A DNA stretch of 5,004 bases, from positions 30,288 through 35,291 of the forward strand of contig NZ_MOMC01000085.1 in assembly GCF_001983105.1 (NCBI RefSeq), read 5' to 3'. Positions 1 to 5,004 of the stretch are shown in pieces (within the stretch, counting starts at the first letter, position 1; each line of letters opens with the position of its first letter). The translations under genes were made by a program, and so were the position numbers. Source of the stretch: Pseudofrankia asymbiotica (GTDB lineage: Bacteria > Actinomycetota > Actinomycetes > Frankiales > Frankiaceae). The notes under the pieces were generated by a model. That model saw only the letters and a list, made by a program, of their open reading frames with translations. It did not search any database and had not been told where the DNA came from.

Positions 1-627
1 CTGTCCCCCGACGGCCGCTGCTACACCTTCGACGCCCGGGCGAACGGCTACGTCCGCGGCGAGGGCGCGGGCGTCGTCGTCCTCAAACCGCTGGCGGCGG
101 CGCTCGCCGACGGCGACCCGGTCTACTGCGTGATCCTCGGCGGCGCCGTCAACAACGACGGCACCGGGGGCGGGGACGGCATCACGGTGCCGGACGCCGC
201 CGCGCAGGCGGCGGTGCTGCGGGCCGCCTGGCAGCGCGCGGGCATCGGGGCGGACGCCCTGCAGTACGTCGAGCTGCACGGGACCGGGACGCGGGTGGGC
301 GACCCGGTCGAGGCGGCGGCGCTCGGCGCGGCACTGGCGGCCGGGCCGACCCGGCCGGCCCCGCTGCGGGTCGGGTCCGCCAAGACCAACGTGGGCCACC
401 TCGAAGGCGCGGCGGGCGTCGTCGGGCTGCTGAAGACGGCGCTGAGCATCCACCACCGGTGGCTGCCCGCCAGCCTCAACTACCAGGCGCCGAACCCGGC
501 GATCCCGCTCGACGACCTGGGCCTGCGGGTCCAGCACGAGCCGTCGGCGTGGCCCCACCCGGCCGACAGGCTCGTCGCCGGGGTCAGCTCGTTCGGCATG
601 GGCGGGACGAACTGCCACCTGGTCCTC
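1..627 (+). other. KS1 domain, C-terminal half (ketosynthase; active-site Cys region upstream)
   Basis: A ketosynthase catalyses decarboxylative Claisen condensation of the growing chain with the extender unit on the ACP. The window enters at LSPDGRC, just downstream of where the Cys motif would lie. Both active-site histidines are present: ELHGTGT (His codon 277-279, residue 93) and [12 protein letters not shown] (His codon 397-399, residue 133). The domain closes with [14 protein letters not shown] (583-624). Spacing of HGTGT, NVGH and GTN is 40 and 69 residues, exactly as in KS2, so nothing is missing. Several signatures ([36 protein letters not shown]) differ from the actinomycete extension-module consensus seen in KS2. 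They resemble what I recall from first modules or hybrid-type modules. Whether the catalytic residue is Cys (extending) or Gln (KSQ, loading) cannot be seen here. Confidence 0.96.
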
Positions 628-3600
628 GGCGCCCCGCCGGACACCGCCGGGCGGCGTCGTGACCCCGTCGGACGGTCCGAGGCGCCGGGCACCCCCGAGG
701 CACCGCGCACTCCCGAGGCGCCCGGCATTCCCGACACGCCGGTTGTGCTCGGCGCGCCACCGGTCCCGGGCACGGCCGGCCAGCCCTGGGCAGGCGGCGC
801 ACCCGTCACGTGGCCACTGTCCGCGCGCGGACAAGCCGCGCTGCGCGCGCAGGCCCGCCAGGTCCACGCCTTCGCCGCGGCGCGCCCGGAGCTCGACCCC
901 ACCCTCGTGGCGGCCGCACTCGCGCACACCCGCTCCGGCCTGCCCGACCGCGCCGCCGTCGTCGGTCGTGACCGGGCGGCGCTGCTCGACGGGCTGGCCC
1001 GCCTCGCGGACGGCGACGGCCGCGGCGGCGGGACGGACGGGACACACCGCGGAGGCGGCGCAGGGGTCGCGCGCGGCCGGGCCTCGCGGGGTGCCACCGC
1101 CTTCCTGTTCTCCGGGCAGGGCAGCCAGCGGCCGGGCATGGGCCGGCAGCTCCACGCCGCCTACCCGGTCTTCGCCGCCGCGCTCGACGAGGTGGCCGGC
1201 GCGCTCGACCCACACCTCGACCGGCCGCTGCGCGACGTCCTGTTCGCGCCCGCCGGCTCGGCCGAGGCCGCCCTGCTGGACCAGACCCGGTACACCCAGG
1301 CCGCGCTGTTCGCGATCGAGGTGGCGCTGTACCGGCTGGTGCGCAGCCAGGGGCTCGCCGCGGACTACCTGATCGGCCATTCGGTCGGCGAGCTGGCCGC
1401 GGCGCACGTCGCCGGCGTCCTCGACCTGGCCGACGCCGCGACGCTGGTCGCCGCCCGCGGCCGGCTGATGCAGGCCGGCCCCCCGGGCGGCGGCATGGCG
1501 GCGGTGGAGGCCACCGAGGCGGAGATGCGCGCGTTCCTGTCGTCGCCCGAGCTGGCCGCGATCGCCGGTGCGGCCACGGCCGCGCGCGGTCCGGGAGACT
1601 CCACCGGCACAGGCGCGCCGGACGGCGTGGGCGGCCTGGACGCCGACAGCGCGGAGGGCGGCGCGGGGCGCGGGGCGACGGTCGGGATCGCGGCGGTGAA
1701 CGGGCCGCGCTCGGTGGTGCTGTCCGGTGACCTCGACCTGGTGGGCCGGTGCGCCGGGCACTGGCGGTCCGCCGGTCGCCGGACCCGGTCGCTGACGGTC
1801 AGCCACGCCTTCCACTCGGCGCACATGGACGGCGTCCTCGACGAGTTCCGGGCGGTGGCCGGCCGCCTCGTCTTCCGGCCGGCGTCCATCCCCGTGGTCT
1901 CCAACCTGACCGGCGAGCTCACGAGGGCCGACGAGCTCGCCGACCCGGAGTACTGGGTTCAGCACATCCGCCAGGCCGTGCGGTTTCACCAGGGTGTCGA
2001 GACGCTGCGCCGCGCCGGCGTCGGCACGTTCCTCGAGCTGGGGCCGGACGCCACCCTCACCGCCATGGTCCGCGCGTGTCTCGCCGCCGAGCCGGCCGGC
2101 CCGGCGGCCCCCGCCGAGCCGGCCGCGTCCGCCGGCGACACCCCGCCCGCCACGGCGGTGGCGTCGCTGCGGGCGGACCGGCCCGAGCCGGACACGTTCG
2201 CGCTCGGACTCGCGGCGGCCTGGGCCGCGGGCGCCCCGGTCGCCTGGCCGCCCGCGGCCCATCCCCGGCACGCGCTGCGGATCGGCCTGCCGACCTACCC
2301 TTTCCAGCGCGAGCGGTACTGGCTCGACCCCGTCACGGACGACGGCGCCTCCGGTGACGGCGCTCCCGCGCTGGGACGCGCCGCTCCCGCCGGTGAGGGC
2401 ACCGTCGACACTGCCGCGGCGGGCGGCGGAACCAGGGCCGGATCCGCCGTCCAGGCGACCGCCCCCGACAGCGGCGAGGGACGGCCGGACGCGGACCCGG
2501 GCGCGACTGAGGCCGCGGCCGGCGTCTCCTCGGCGCTCACGGCGCCGGCGGCCCTGGACCTGGTGCGCGCCGAGGCGGCCGCGGTGCTGGGACACCCGTC
2601 GGGTGACGCGGTCGAACCGGGTGCCGCGTTCTCCGACCTCGGGTTCGACTCGCTGGCCGCGATGGACCTGCGCGAACGGCTTGCCTCGGCGACCGGCGTC
2701 CCGCTGCCCGCCGGACTGCTGTTCAACTATCCGACCCCGGCGGCCCTCGCCCGCCATCTCGCCGCCGGCGGCGGCCCCACCGCGCACGGCGCGCGGCGGC
2801 CGGGCGCGGCGCCGCGGCGTGACCCCGACGAGCCGGTGGCGATCGTGGGGATGGCCTGTCGTCTCCCCGGCGGGGTGACGAGCCCGGAGCAACTGTGGGA
2901 GCTGGTCTCGGCCGGCACCGACGCCGTCGGCGAGTTCCCCACGAACCGCGGCTGGGACCTGGCCACGCTGCTGGCGCCCGGCGACGGCCAGGGGACGGCC
3001 CGGTCGGCGACGCGGCACGGCGGGTTCCTGCACGACGCGGACCGGTTCGACGCCGCCTTCTTCGGGATCAGCCCGCGAGAGGCCGTGTCGATGGACCCGC
3101 AGCAGCGGCTGCTGCTCGAATGCACCTGGGAGGCGCTGGAGCGCACCGGCATCGACCCCGGTTCGCTGCGCGGCAGCCGCACGGCGGTGTTCGTCGGCGC
3201 GACCGCCCAGGACTACGGCCCGCGGCTCGACGAGGGCGACAATCGCACCGGCGGCTACCTGCTGACCGGCGGCACCACGAGCGTCGCCTCGGGCCGCGTC
3301 GCCTACGCCCTCGGCCTCGAAGGCCCGGCGCTCACCGTCGACACGGCCTGCTCCTCCTCGCTGGTGGCGCTGCATCTGGCCGCGCGCTCCCTGCAGGACG
3401 GCGAGTGCGAGCTGGCCGTCGCGGGCGGCGTGACCGTGATGGCCACGCCGGGCATGTTCGCCGAGTTCAGCCGGCAGGGCGGCCTGTCACCGGACGGGCG
3501 GTGCAAGGCGTTCTCGGCCGCGGCGGACGGCACGGGCTGGGCCGAGGGGGTCGGTCTCGTCGTGGTCGAACGGCTGTCGGACGCCCGGCGTCACGGCCAT

Positions 3601-5004
3601 CCGGTGCTCGCCGTCATCCGCGGCAGCGCGATCAACCAGGACGGCGCCAGCAACGGGCTGTCCGCGCCGAACGGGCTCGCGCAGGAGCGGCTGATCCTGG
3701 ACGCCCTGGCGGCTGCCGGGCTCACCACGGCGGACGTCGACGCCGTCGAAGCCCACGGCACCGGCACCACCCTCGGCGACCCCATCGAAGCCGGCGCCCT
3801 CCTCAACACCTACGGCCGCGACCGCCCCCGCAACCGACCCCTCTGGCTCGGCAGCCTCAAATCCAACATCGGCCACACCCAAGCCGCCGCCGGCATCGCA
3901 GGCGTCATCAAAATGACCCTCGCCCTACGGCACGGCCAACTCCCCCGCACCCTGCACGCCGACACACCCTCACCCCACATCGACTGGAACACCGGCGCCA
4001 TCCGCCTCCTCACCACCCCAACCCCCTGGCCCGACAACGACCACCCCCGCCGCGCCGCCGTCTCCTCCTTCGGCATCAGCGGCACCAACGCCCACCTCAT
4101 CCTCGAACGACCGACCGCGCCGAACACCGGGACGGGGACGGACGGGGAGCCGTCCGTCGGCCCGGCCGCCGACGACGCGGCCAGCCCAGGAACCGGCCCG
4201 GACGTCGCCCTCGACGCGGCGGCCGACGAGGAGCCGGAGCCGGTCAGCTGGCTGCTGTCGGCGAAGGACGAGCGGGCACTGCGCGCGGCGGCCCGCCGGC
4301 TGCTCGAACAGGTGTCGACGCGACCGTCCGTGCCGCTCGCCGGCACCGCCCGGGCGCTCGCGGCCTACCGCGGCGAGTTCGAGCACCGGACCGCCGTCGT
4401 CGCCACCGGCCGCGCGGACCTGCTTCGCGGGCTCGCCGGCCTGGCGGACGGCGCCCAGCCGGCCGGAACCGCGGCCGCGCGGGCGACCGGCGGGAAGGTC
4501 GTCTTCGTCTTCCCCGGGCAGGGATCGCAGTGGGCCGGCATGGCGCTGGACCTGTACGAGACGGAGCCGGCCTTTCGTGAGCACCTCGACGCGGCCGCCG
4601 AAGCGCTGCGCCCGTTCACCGGCTGGGATCTCGTCGACGTGCTGCGGGCGGCGCCCGGCGCGCCGCCGCTCGACCGGGTCGACGTCGTCCAGCCCGCGCT
4701 GTTCGCGGTGATGGTCGCGCTCGCCCGGCTGTGGGAGCGATACGGCACCCGGCCCGACGCGGTCATCGGCCACAGCCAGGGCGAGATCGCCGCCGCGCAC
4801 GTCGCCGGGGCGCTGACCCTCGAGGACGCCGCCCGCGTGGTGGCGCTGCGCAGCCAGGCACTCGGCCGCCTGGCGGGCTCCGGCGGGATGGTCTCCGTCC
4901 CGCTGCCCGCCGACCGGGTCGGCGACCGGGCCCAGGCACGCGGGCTGCACGTGGCGGCGGTGAACGGGCCGGCGGCGACCGTCATCTCCGGCGACCCCGA
5001 CCTG
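1..5004 (+). CDS. Modular type I polyketide synthase, internal fragment (KS-AT-ACP-KS-AT), open at both ends
   Basis: This is a cytosolic megasynthase that builds a polyketide chain from acyl-CoA extender units. Frame +1 is open over all 1668 codons, and G or C dominates its third positions as expected for a real high-GC gene. Domains in residue order are KS1 (C-terminal half, 1-209), AT1 (366-695), ACP1 (851-920), KS2 (944-1369) and AT2 (N-terminal half, from 1500). Every catalytic motif that falls in view is intact. The first module lacks reductive domains, so its beta-keto group should remain. AT1 has malonyl-type and AT2 methylmalonyl-type motifs. ACP1 and KS2 are joined covalently, so no docking domain is expected between them. 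Start, stop, ribosome binding site and promoter are outside the window. The final product and pathway cannot be named from this fragment. The family assignment is certain; a gene symbol would be a guess. Confidence 0.98.
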   Translation, partial: MSPDGRCYTFDARANGYVRGEGAGVVVLKPLAAALADGDPVYCVILGGAVNNDGTGGGDGITVPDAAAQAAVLRAAWQRAGIGADALQYVELHGTGTRVGDPVEAAALGAALAAGPTRPAPLRVGSAKTNVGHLEGAAGVVGLLKTALSIHHRWLPASLNYQAPNPAIPLDDLGLRVQHEPSAWPHPADRLVAGVSSFGMGGTNCHLVLGAPPDTAGRRRDPVGRSEAPGTPEAPRTPEAPGIPDTPVVLGAPPVPGTAGQPWAGGAPVTWPLSARGQAALRAQARQVHAFAAARPELDPTLVAAALAHTRSGLPDRAAVVGRDRAALLDGLARLADGDGRGGGTDGTHRGGGAGVARGRASRGATAFLFSGQGSQRPGMGRQLHAAYPVFAAALDEVAGALDPHLDRPLRDVLFAPAGSAEAALLDQTRYTQAALFAIEVALYRLVRSQGLAADYLIGHSVGELAAAHVAGVLDLADAATLVAARGRLMQAGPPGGGMAAVEATEAEMRAFLSSPELAAIAGAATAARGPGDSTGTGAPDGVGGLDADSAEGGAGRGATVGIAAVNGPRSVVLSGDLDLVGRCAGHWRSAGRRTRSLTVSHAFHSAHMDGVLDEFRAVAGRLVFRPASIPVVSNLTGELTRADELADPEYWVQHIRQAVRFHQGVETLRRAGVGTFLELGPDATLTAMVRACLAAEPAGPAAPAEPAASAGDTPPATAVASLRADRPEPDTFALGLAAAWAAGAPVAWPPAAHPRHALRIGLPTYPFQRERYWLDPVTDDGASGDGAPALGRAAPAGEGTVDTAAAGGGTRAGSAVQATAPDSGEGRPDADPGATEAAAGVSSALTAPAALDLVRAEAAAVLGHPSGDAVEPGAAFSDLGFDSLAAMDLRERLASATGVPLPAGLLFNYPTPAALARHLAAGGGPTAHGARRPGAAPRRDPDEPVAIVGMACRLPGGVTSPEQLWELVSAGTDAVGEFPTNRGWDLATLLAPGDGQGTARSATRHGGFLHDADRFDAAFFGISPREAVSMDPQQRLLLECTWEALERTGIDPGSLRGSRTAVFVGATAQDYGPRLDEGDNRTGGYLLTGGTTSVASGRVAYALGLEGPALTVDTACSSSLVALHLAARSLQDGECELAVAGGVTVMATPGMFAEFSRQGGLSPDGRCKAFSAAADGTGWAEGVGLVVVERLSDARRHGHPVLAVIRGSAINQDGASNGLSAPNGLAQERLILDALAAAGLTTADVDAVEAHGTGTTLGDPIEAGALLNTYGRDRPRNRPLWLGSLKSNIGHTQAAAGIAGVIKMTLALRHGQLPRTLHADTPSPHIDWNTGAIRLLTTPTPWPDNDHPRRAAVSSFGISGTNAHLILERPTAPNTGTGTDGEPSVGPAADDAASPGTGPDVALDAAADEEPEPVSWLLSAKDERALRAAARRLLEQVSTRPSVPLAGTARALAAYRGEFEHRTAVVATGRADLLRGLAGLADGAQPAGTAAARATGGKVVFVFPGQGSQWAGMALDLYETEPAFREHLDAAAEALRPFTGWDLVDVLRAAPGAPPLDRVDVVQPALFAVMVALARLWERYGTRPDAVIGHSQGEIAAAHVAGALTLEDAARVVALRSQALGRLAGSGGMVSVPLPADRVGDRAQARGLHVAAVNGPAATVISGDPDL
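628..1095 (+). other. KS1-AT1 linker, expanded and low in complexity
   Basis: This connects KS1 to AT1. The conserved linker core begins near 808 ([17 protein letters not shown]) and continues through [19 protein letters not shown], the small folded adapter usual between KS and AT. It is preceded by a Pro/Glu/Gly-rich stretch (about 628-804) containing an 18-bp tandem repeat, and followed by a Gly/Arg-rich stretch (about 1012-1089). From the KS GTN motif to the AT GQG motif there are 170 residues, against 145 for the same interval between KS2 and AT2. This linker is therefore about 25 residues longer, mostly in its disordered part. Confidence 0.85.
679..750 (+). repeat. In-frame 18-bp tandem repeat in the KS-AT linker (about 3 copies plus a degenerate fourth)
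   Basis: Three consecutive 18-bp units start at 679, 697 and 715. They encode [12 protein letters not shown] and EAPGIP, and a decayed fourth unit (DTPVVL) starts at 733. The first unit reads gaggcgccgggcaccccc, and the others differ at a few positions, partly synonymous. Because the unit is six codons long, copy-number change keeps the reading frame. It sits in the flexible stretch before the folded linker core, where length variation should be tolerated. This is directly visible in the sequence; replication slippage as its origin is inferred. Confidence 0.85.
1096..2085 (+). other. AT1 domain, malonyl-CoA-type acyltransferase
   Basis: This domain self-acylates from an acyl-CoA and transfers the extender unit to the ACP1 phosphopantetheine arm. 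Visible motifs are [14 protein letters not shown] (from 1102), [10 protein letters not shown] (1285-1314), the nucleophile motif GHSVGE (Ser codon 1381-1383, residue 461), AARGRLMQA with the substrate-binding Arg (codon 1456-1458), and SHAFHS (1801-1818) whose final HAFH His (codon 1813-1815, residue 605) completes the Ser-His dyad. YTQ upstream of the nucleophile, GHSVG and HAFH are the established fingerprints of malonyl-CoA selectivity, as opposed to VDVVQ, GHSQG and YASH for methylmalonyl-CoA. The domain ends near [17 protein letters not shown] (2032-2082). It carries an unusual insertion of about 43 residues between the GGM and AVNGP motifs, annotated separately. The fold and selectivity call is firm; activity with the insertion is assumed. 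Confidence 0.95.
1549..1677 (+). other. Gly/Ala-rich insertion of about 43 residues inside AT1
   Basis: Between the GGM motif (Met codon 1495) and AVNGP (Val codon 1696), AT1 has 67 residues, while AT2 has 24 (Met 4888 to Val 4960). All other intervals agree closely: GHS to GGM is 40 residues in both, and GQG to GHS is 87 against 84. The extra residues are mostly Gly, Ala, Asp, Ser and Thr with no predicted secondary structure by eye, and lie about in the given interval; the exact edges are uncertain. The reading frame and the flanking catalytic motifs are preserved. The position corresponds to the small AT subdomain that helps form the acyl-binding cleft. Confidence 0.8.
2086..2550 (+). other. 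Post-AT linker and disordered AT1-ACP1 spacer; no reductive domains
   Basis: The first part is the usual post-AT segment: an Ala/Pro-rich stretch, then [20 protein letters not shown] and the hallmark [14 protein letters not shown] (2287-2328), which wraps back on the KS-AT linker. The remainder (about 2332-2550, roughly 70 residues) is Gly/Ala/Pro/Asp-rich with no recognisable domain. Only about 116 residues separate the FQRERYW motif from the ACP serine. A ketoreductase alone needs several hundred residues including its structural half, so KR, DH and ER domains are all absent. I see no Rossmann GxGxxG motif here. Confidence 0.93.
2551..2760 (+). other. ACP1 domain (acyl carrier protein)
   Basis: This roughly 70-residue carrier domain holds the extender unit and the elongated chain as a thioester on a 4'-phosphopantetheine arm. 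It starts at [15 protein letters not shown] (helix 1). The attachment site is in [17 protein letters not shown], where the modified Ser is codon 2650-2652 (residue 884). It ends with [15 protein letters not shown], typical of helix 3 and the domain end. The core DSL motif is intact, so it should be a substrate for a phosphopantetheinyl transferase. The helix following the Ser reads AAMDLRERL where many modules read TAVELRNRL, a conservative difference. It is the only carrier of this module, with no tandem ACP. Confidence 0.97.
2830..4107 (+). other. KS2 domain, complete ketosynthase
   Basis: This takes the chain from ACP1 and condenses it with the unit loaded by AT2. The domain runs from [16 protein letters not shown] (2830) to [15 protein letters not shown] (ending 4107), 426 residues, the normal KS length. 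The active-site Cys lies in VDTACSSS (codon 3349-3351, residue 1117). The two histidines are in EAHGTGT (codon 3754-3756, residue 1252) and [12 protein letters not shown] (codon 3874-3876, residue 1292). [18 protein letters not shown] and [18 protein letters not shown] are also present. All of these match the standard actinomycete extension-module KS, so it should be an active condensing domain rather than a KSQ or KS0. A short linker of about 23 residues (2761-2829) joins it to ACP1. Its last third has aberrant codon usage, annotated separately. Confidence 0.98.
3748..4107 (+). other. 360-bp tract of aberrant codon use and strand composition in the KS2 C-terminal part
   Basis: From EAHGTGT to GTNAHLILE the third codon position becomes almost uniformly C. 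By hand count of 120 codons, about 101 end in C, 13 in A, 6 in G and none in T; four of the six G-ending codons are the unavoidable Trp and Met. All Glu, Gln and Lys codons in the tract are A-ending (gaa, caa, aaa), and rare codons such as cta, tca, aca and cca appear. Elsewhere in the gene G-ending codons are very frequent and Glu, Gln and Lys are mainly gag, cag and aag. The protein sequence is ordinary KS throughout. The edges coincide with the conserved HGTGT and GTNAH motifs. The shift is directly visible; transfer by homologous recombination is inferred. Confidence 0.9.
4108..4497 (+). other. KS2-AT2 linker
   Basis: A variable Asp/Ala/Glu/Gly/Pro-rich stretch (about 4108-4233) is followed by the folded linker core beginning [20 protein letters not shown] (from 4231) and continuing through [20 protein letters not shown]. 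This is the normal adapter between KS and AT in modular PKS and carries no catalytic residues. The codon usage returns to the gene's usual G- and C-ending mixture immediately at its start. Confidence 0.88.
4137..4158 (+). repeat. Perfect 9-bp inverted repeat with a 4-nt loop
   Basis: The left arm gacggacgg (4137-4145) is exactly complementary to ccgtccgtc (4150-4158), with ggag between them. It lies inside the coding sequence of the KS2-AT2 linker, about 30 bp past the end of the codon-shift tract, in a short ggacgg-like G-rich run. There is no T run after it, so it is not a canonical intrinsic terminator, and it sits mid-gene. In DNA of this G+C content it may be coincidental. Confidence 0.6.
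4498..5004 (+). other. AT2 domain, N-terminal half, methylmalonyl-CoA-type acyltransferase
   Basis: This loads the extender unit for the second module. Visible motifs are [14 protein letters not shown] (from 4501), [17 protein letters not shown] (4675-4725), [16 protein letters not shown] with the nucleophilic Ser (codon 4774-4776, residue 1592), and LRSQAL with the substrate-binding Arg (codon 4849-4851). The RVDVVQ sequence before the nucleophile, Gln after the Ser in GHSQG, and RSQ in place of RGR are established methylmalonyl-CoA fingerprints, and contrast clearly with AT1. The window ends at [17 protein letters not shown], before the YASH or HAFH position that would confirm the call. Ethylmalonyl or another branched extender is a less likely alternative. 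Spacing between motifs is normal, with no insertion like that in AT1. Confidence 0.93.

Noticed and set aside
1..627. KS1 as an inactive or degenerate ketosynthase lacking the Cys motif
   Set aside because: The Cys region lies upstream of the window edge, since the sequence enters at LSPDGRC. Both visible histidine motifs are intact, so absence is truncation by the window rather than loss.
1012..1089. Gly/Arg-rich run before AT1 as a frameshift artefact
   Set aside because: The same frame resumes directly in [12 protein letters not shown] and was already correct in the linker core before it, so a single frame covers the run. Two compensating errors are possible but unsupported.
480..1139. 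Open frames on both strands over the KS1-AT1 linker (including 659-1372 +)
   Set aside because: Compositionally biased Arg/Pro/Ala/Ser translations, fully overlapped by the continuous PKS frame with its conserved linker core. No independent support such as a ribosome binding site.
3748..4107. The compositional tract as a mobile element or foreign gene insertion
   Set aside because: The protein is normal KS across both edges, motif spacing equals KS1 (40 and 69 residues), and there are no terminal repeats or target duplication. Homologous replacement fits better than insertion.
2895..4580. Long open frame on the + strand in another frame (561 codons)
   Set aside because: It is an overlapping shadow of the PKS frame. 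Its translation is Arg/Gly/Pro-rich with no domain, and it turns into an Arg/His/Pro-rich run over 3748-4107, as expected when C-ending codons are read out of frame. Frame +1 carries all KS and AT motifs there.
3970..4950. Long open frame on the - strand (326 codons) opposite KS2-AT2
   Set aside because: High-GC coding sequence commonly leaves the antisense frame open. The product has no recognisable domain and sits opposite conserved catalytic motifs of the PKS.
4954..4971. Exact 18-bp match between AT2 (4954-4971) and AT1 (1690-1707)
   Set aside because: Both encode the conserved AAVNGP motif, and flanking DNA diverges at ordinary levels, so conservation explains it without a recent duplication.

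Overview
The whole window lies inside one very large gene. Reading frame +1 is open from base 1 to base 5004 (1668 codons) with no stop, and it encodes part of a cis-AT modular type I polyketide synthase (PKS). Neither the start nor the stop codon is in view. The very high G+C content, G/C-ending codons and linkers rich in Ala, Gly, Pro and Arg point to a high-GC actinomycete (Streptomyces, Frankia, Actinomadura or similar). Genus cannot be fixed from this stretch.

Layout: (1) bases 1-627 are the C-terminal half of a ketosynthase (KS1), whose active-site Cys region lies upstream of the window. (2) Bases 628-1095 are an extended KS-AT linker carrying an 18-bp in-frame tandem repeat. (3) Bases 1096-2085 are a complete acyltransferase (AT1) with malonyl-CoA-type motifs and an extra loop of about 43 residues. 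(4) Bases 2086-2550 are the post-AT linker and a disordered spacer. (5) Bases 2551-2760 are an acyl carrier protein (ACP1) with the phosphopantetheine Ser in GFDSL. (6) Bases 2830-4107 are a complete KS2 with an intact Cys-His-His triad. (7) Bases 4108-4497 are the next KS-AT linker. (8) Bases 4498-5004 are the N-terminal half of AT2, with methylmalonyl-CoA-type motifs.

Read as an assembly line, the first module is minimal (KS-AT-ACP). It has no room for ketoreductase, dehydratase or enoylreductase domains, so it should add an unreduced malonate-derived C2 unit. If KS1 is a decarboxylating KSQ, it would instead load acetate. ACP1 passes its chain within the same polypeptide to KS2, whose module probably adds a methylmalonate-derived (propionate) unit. 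The reductive domains of module 2 lie beyond the window.

The most notable signal is a sharply bounded 360-bp tract (about 3748-4107) covering the C-terminal part of KS2. There codon choice switches to almost exclusively C-ending, with the rest mostly A-ending. This looks like a recombination or gene-conversion patch between PKS modules. Other points are the loop insertion in AT1, the different KS lineages of KS1 and KS2, the linker minisatellite, and a perfect 9-bp inverted repeat just downstream of the codon tract. I see no second gene, RNA gene, promoter, terminator, mobile element or CRISPR array. The biosynthetic machinery is a known class; I do not see evidence for a new type of system.
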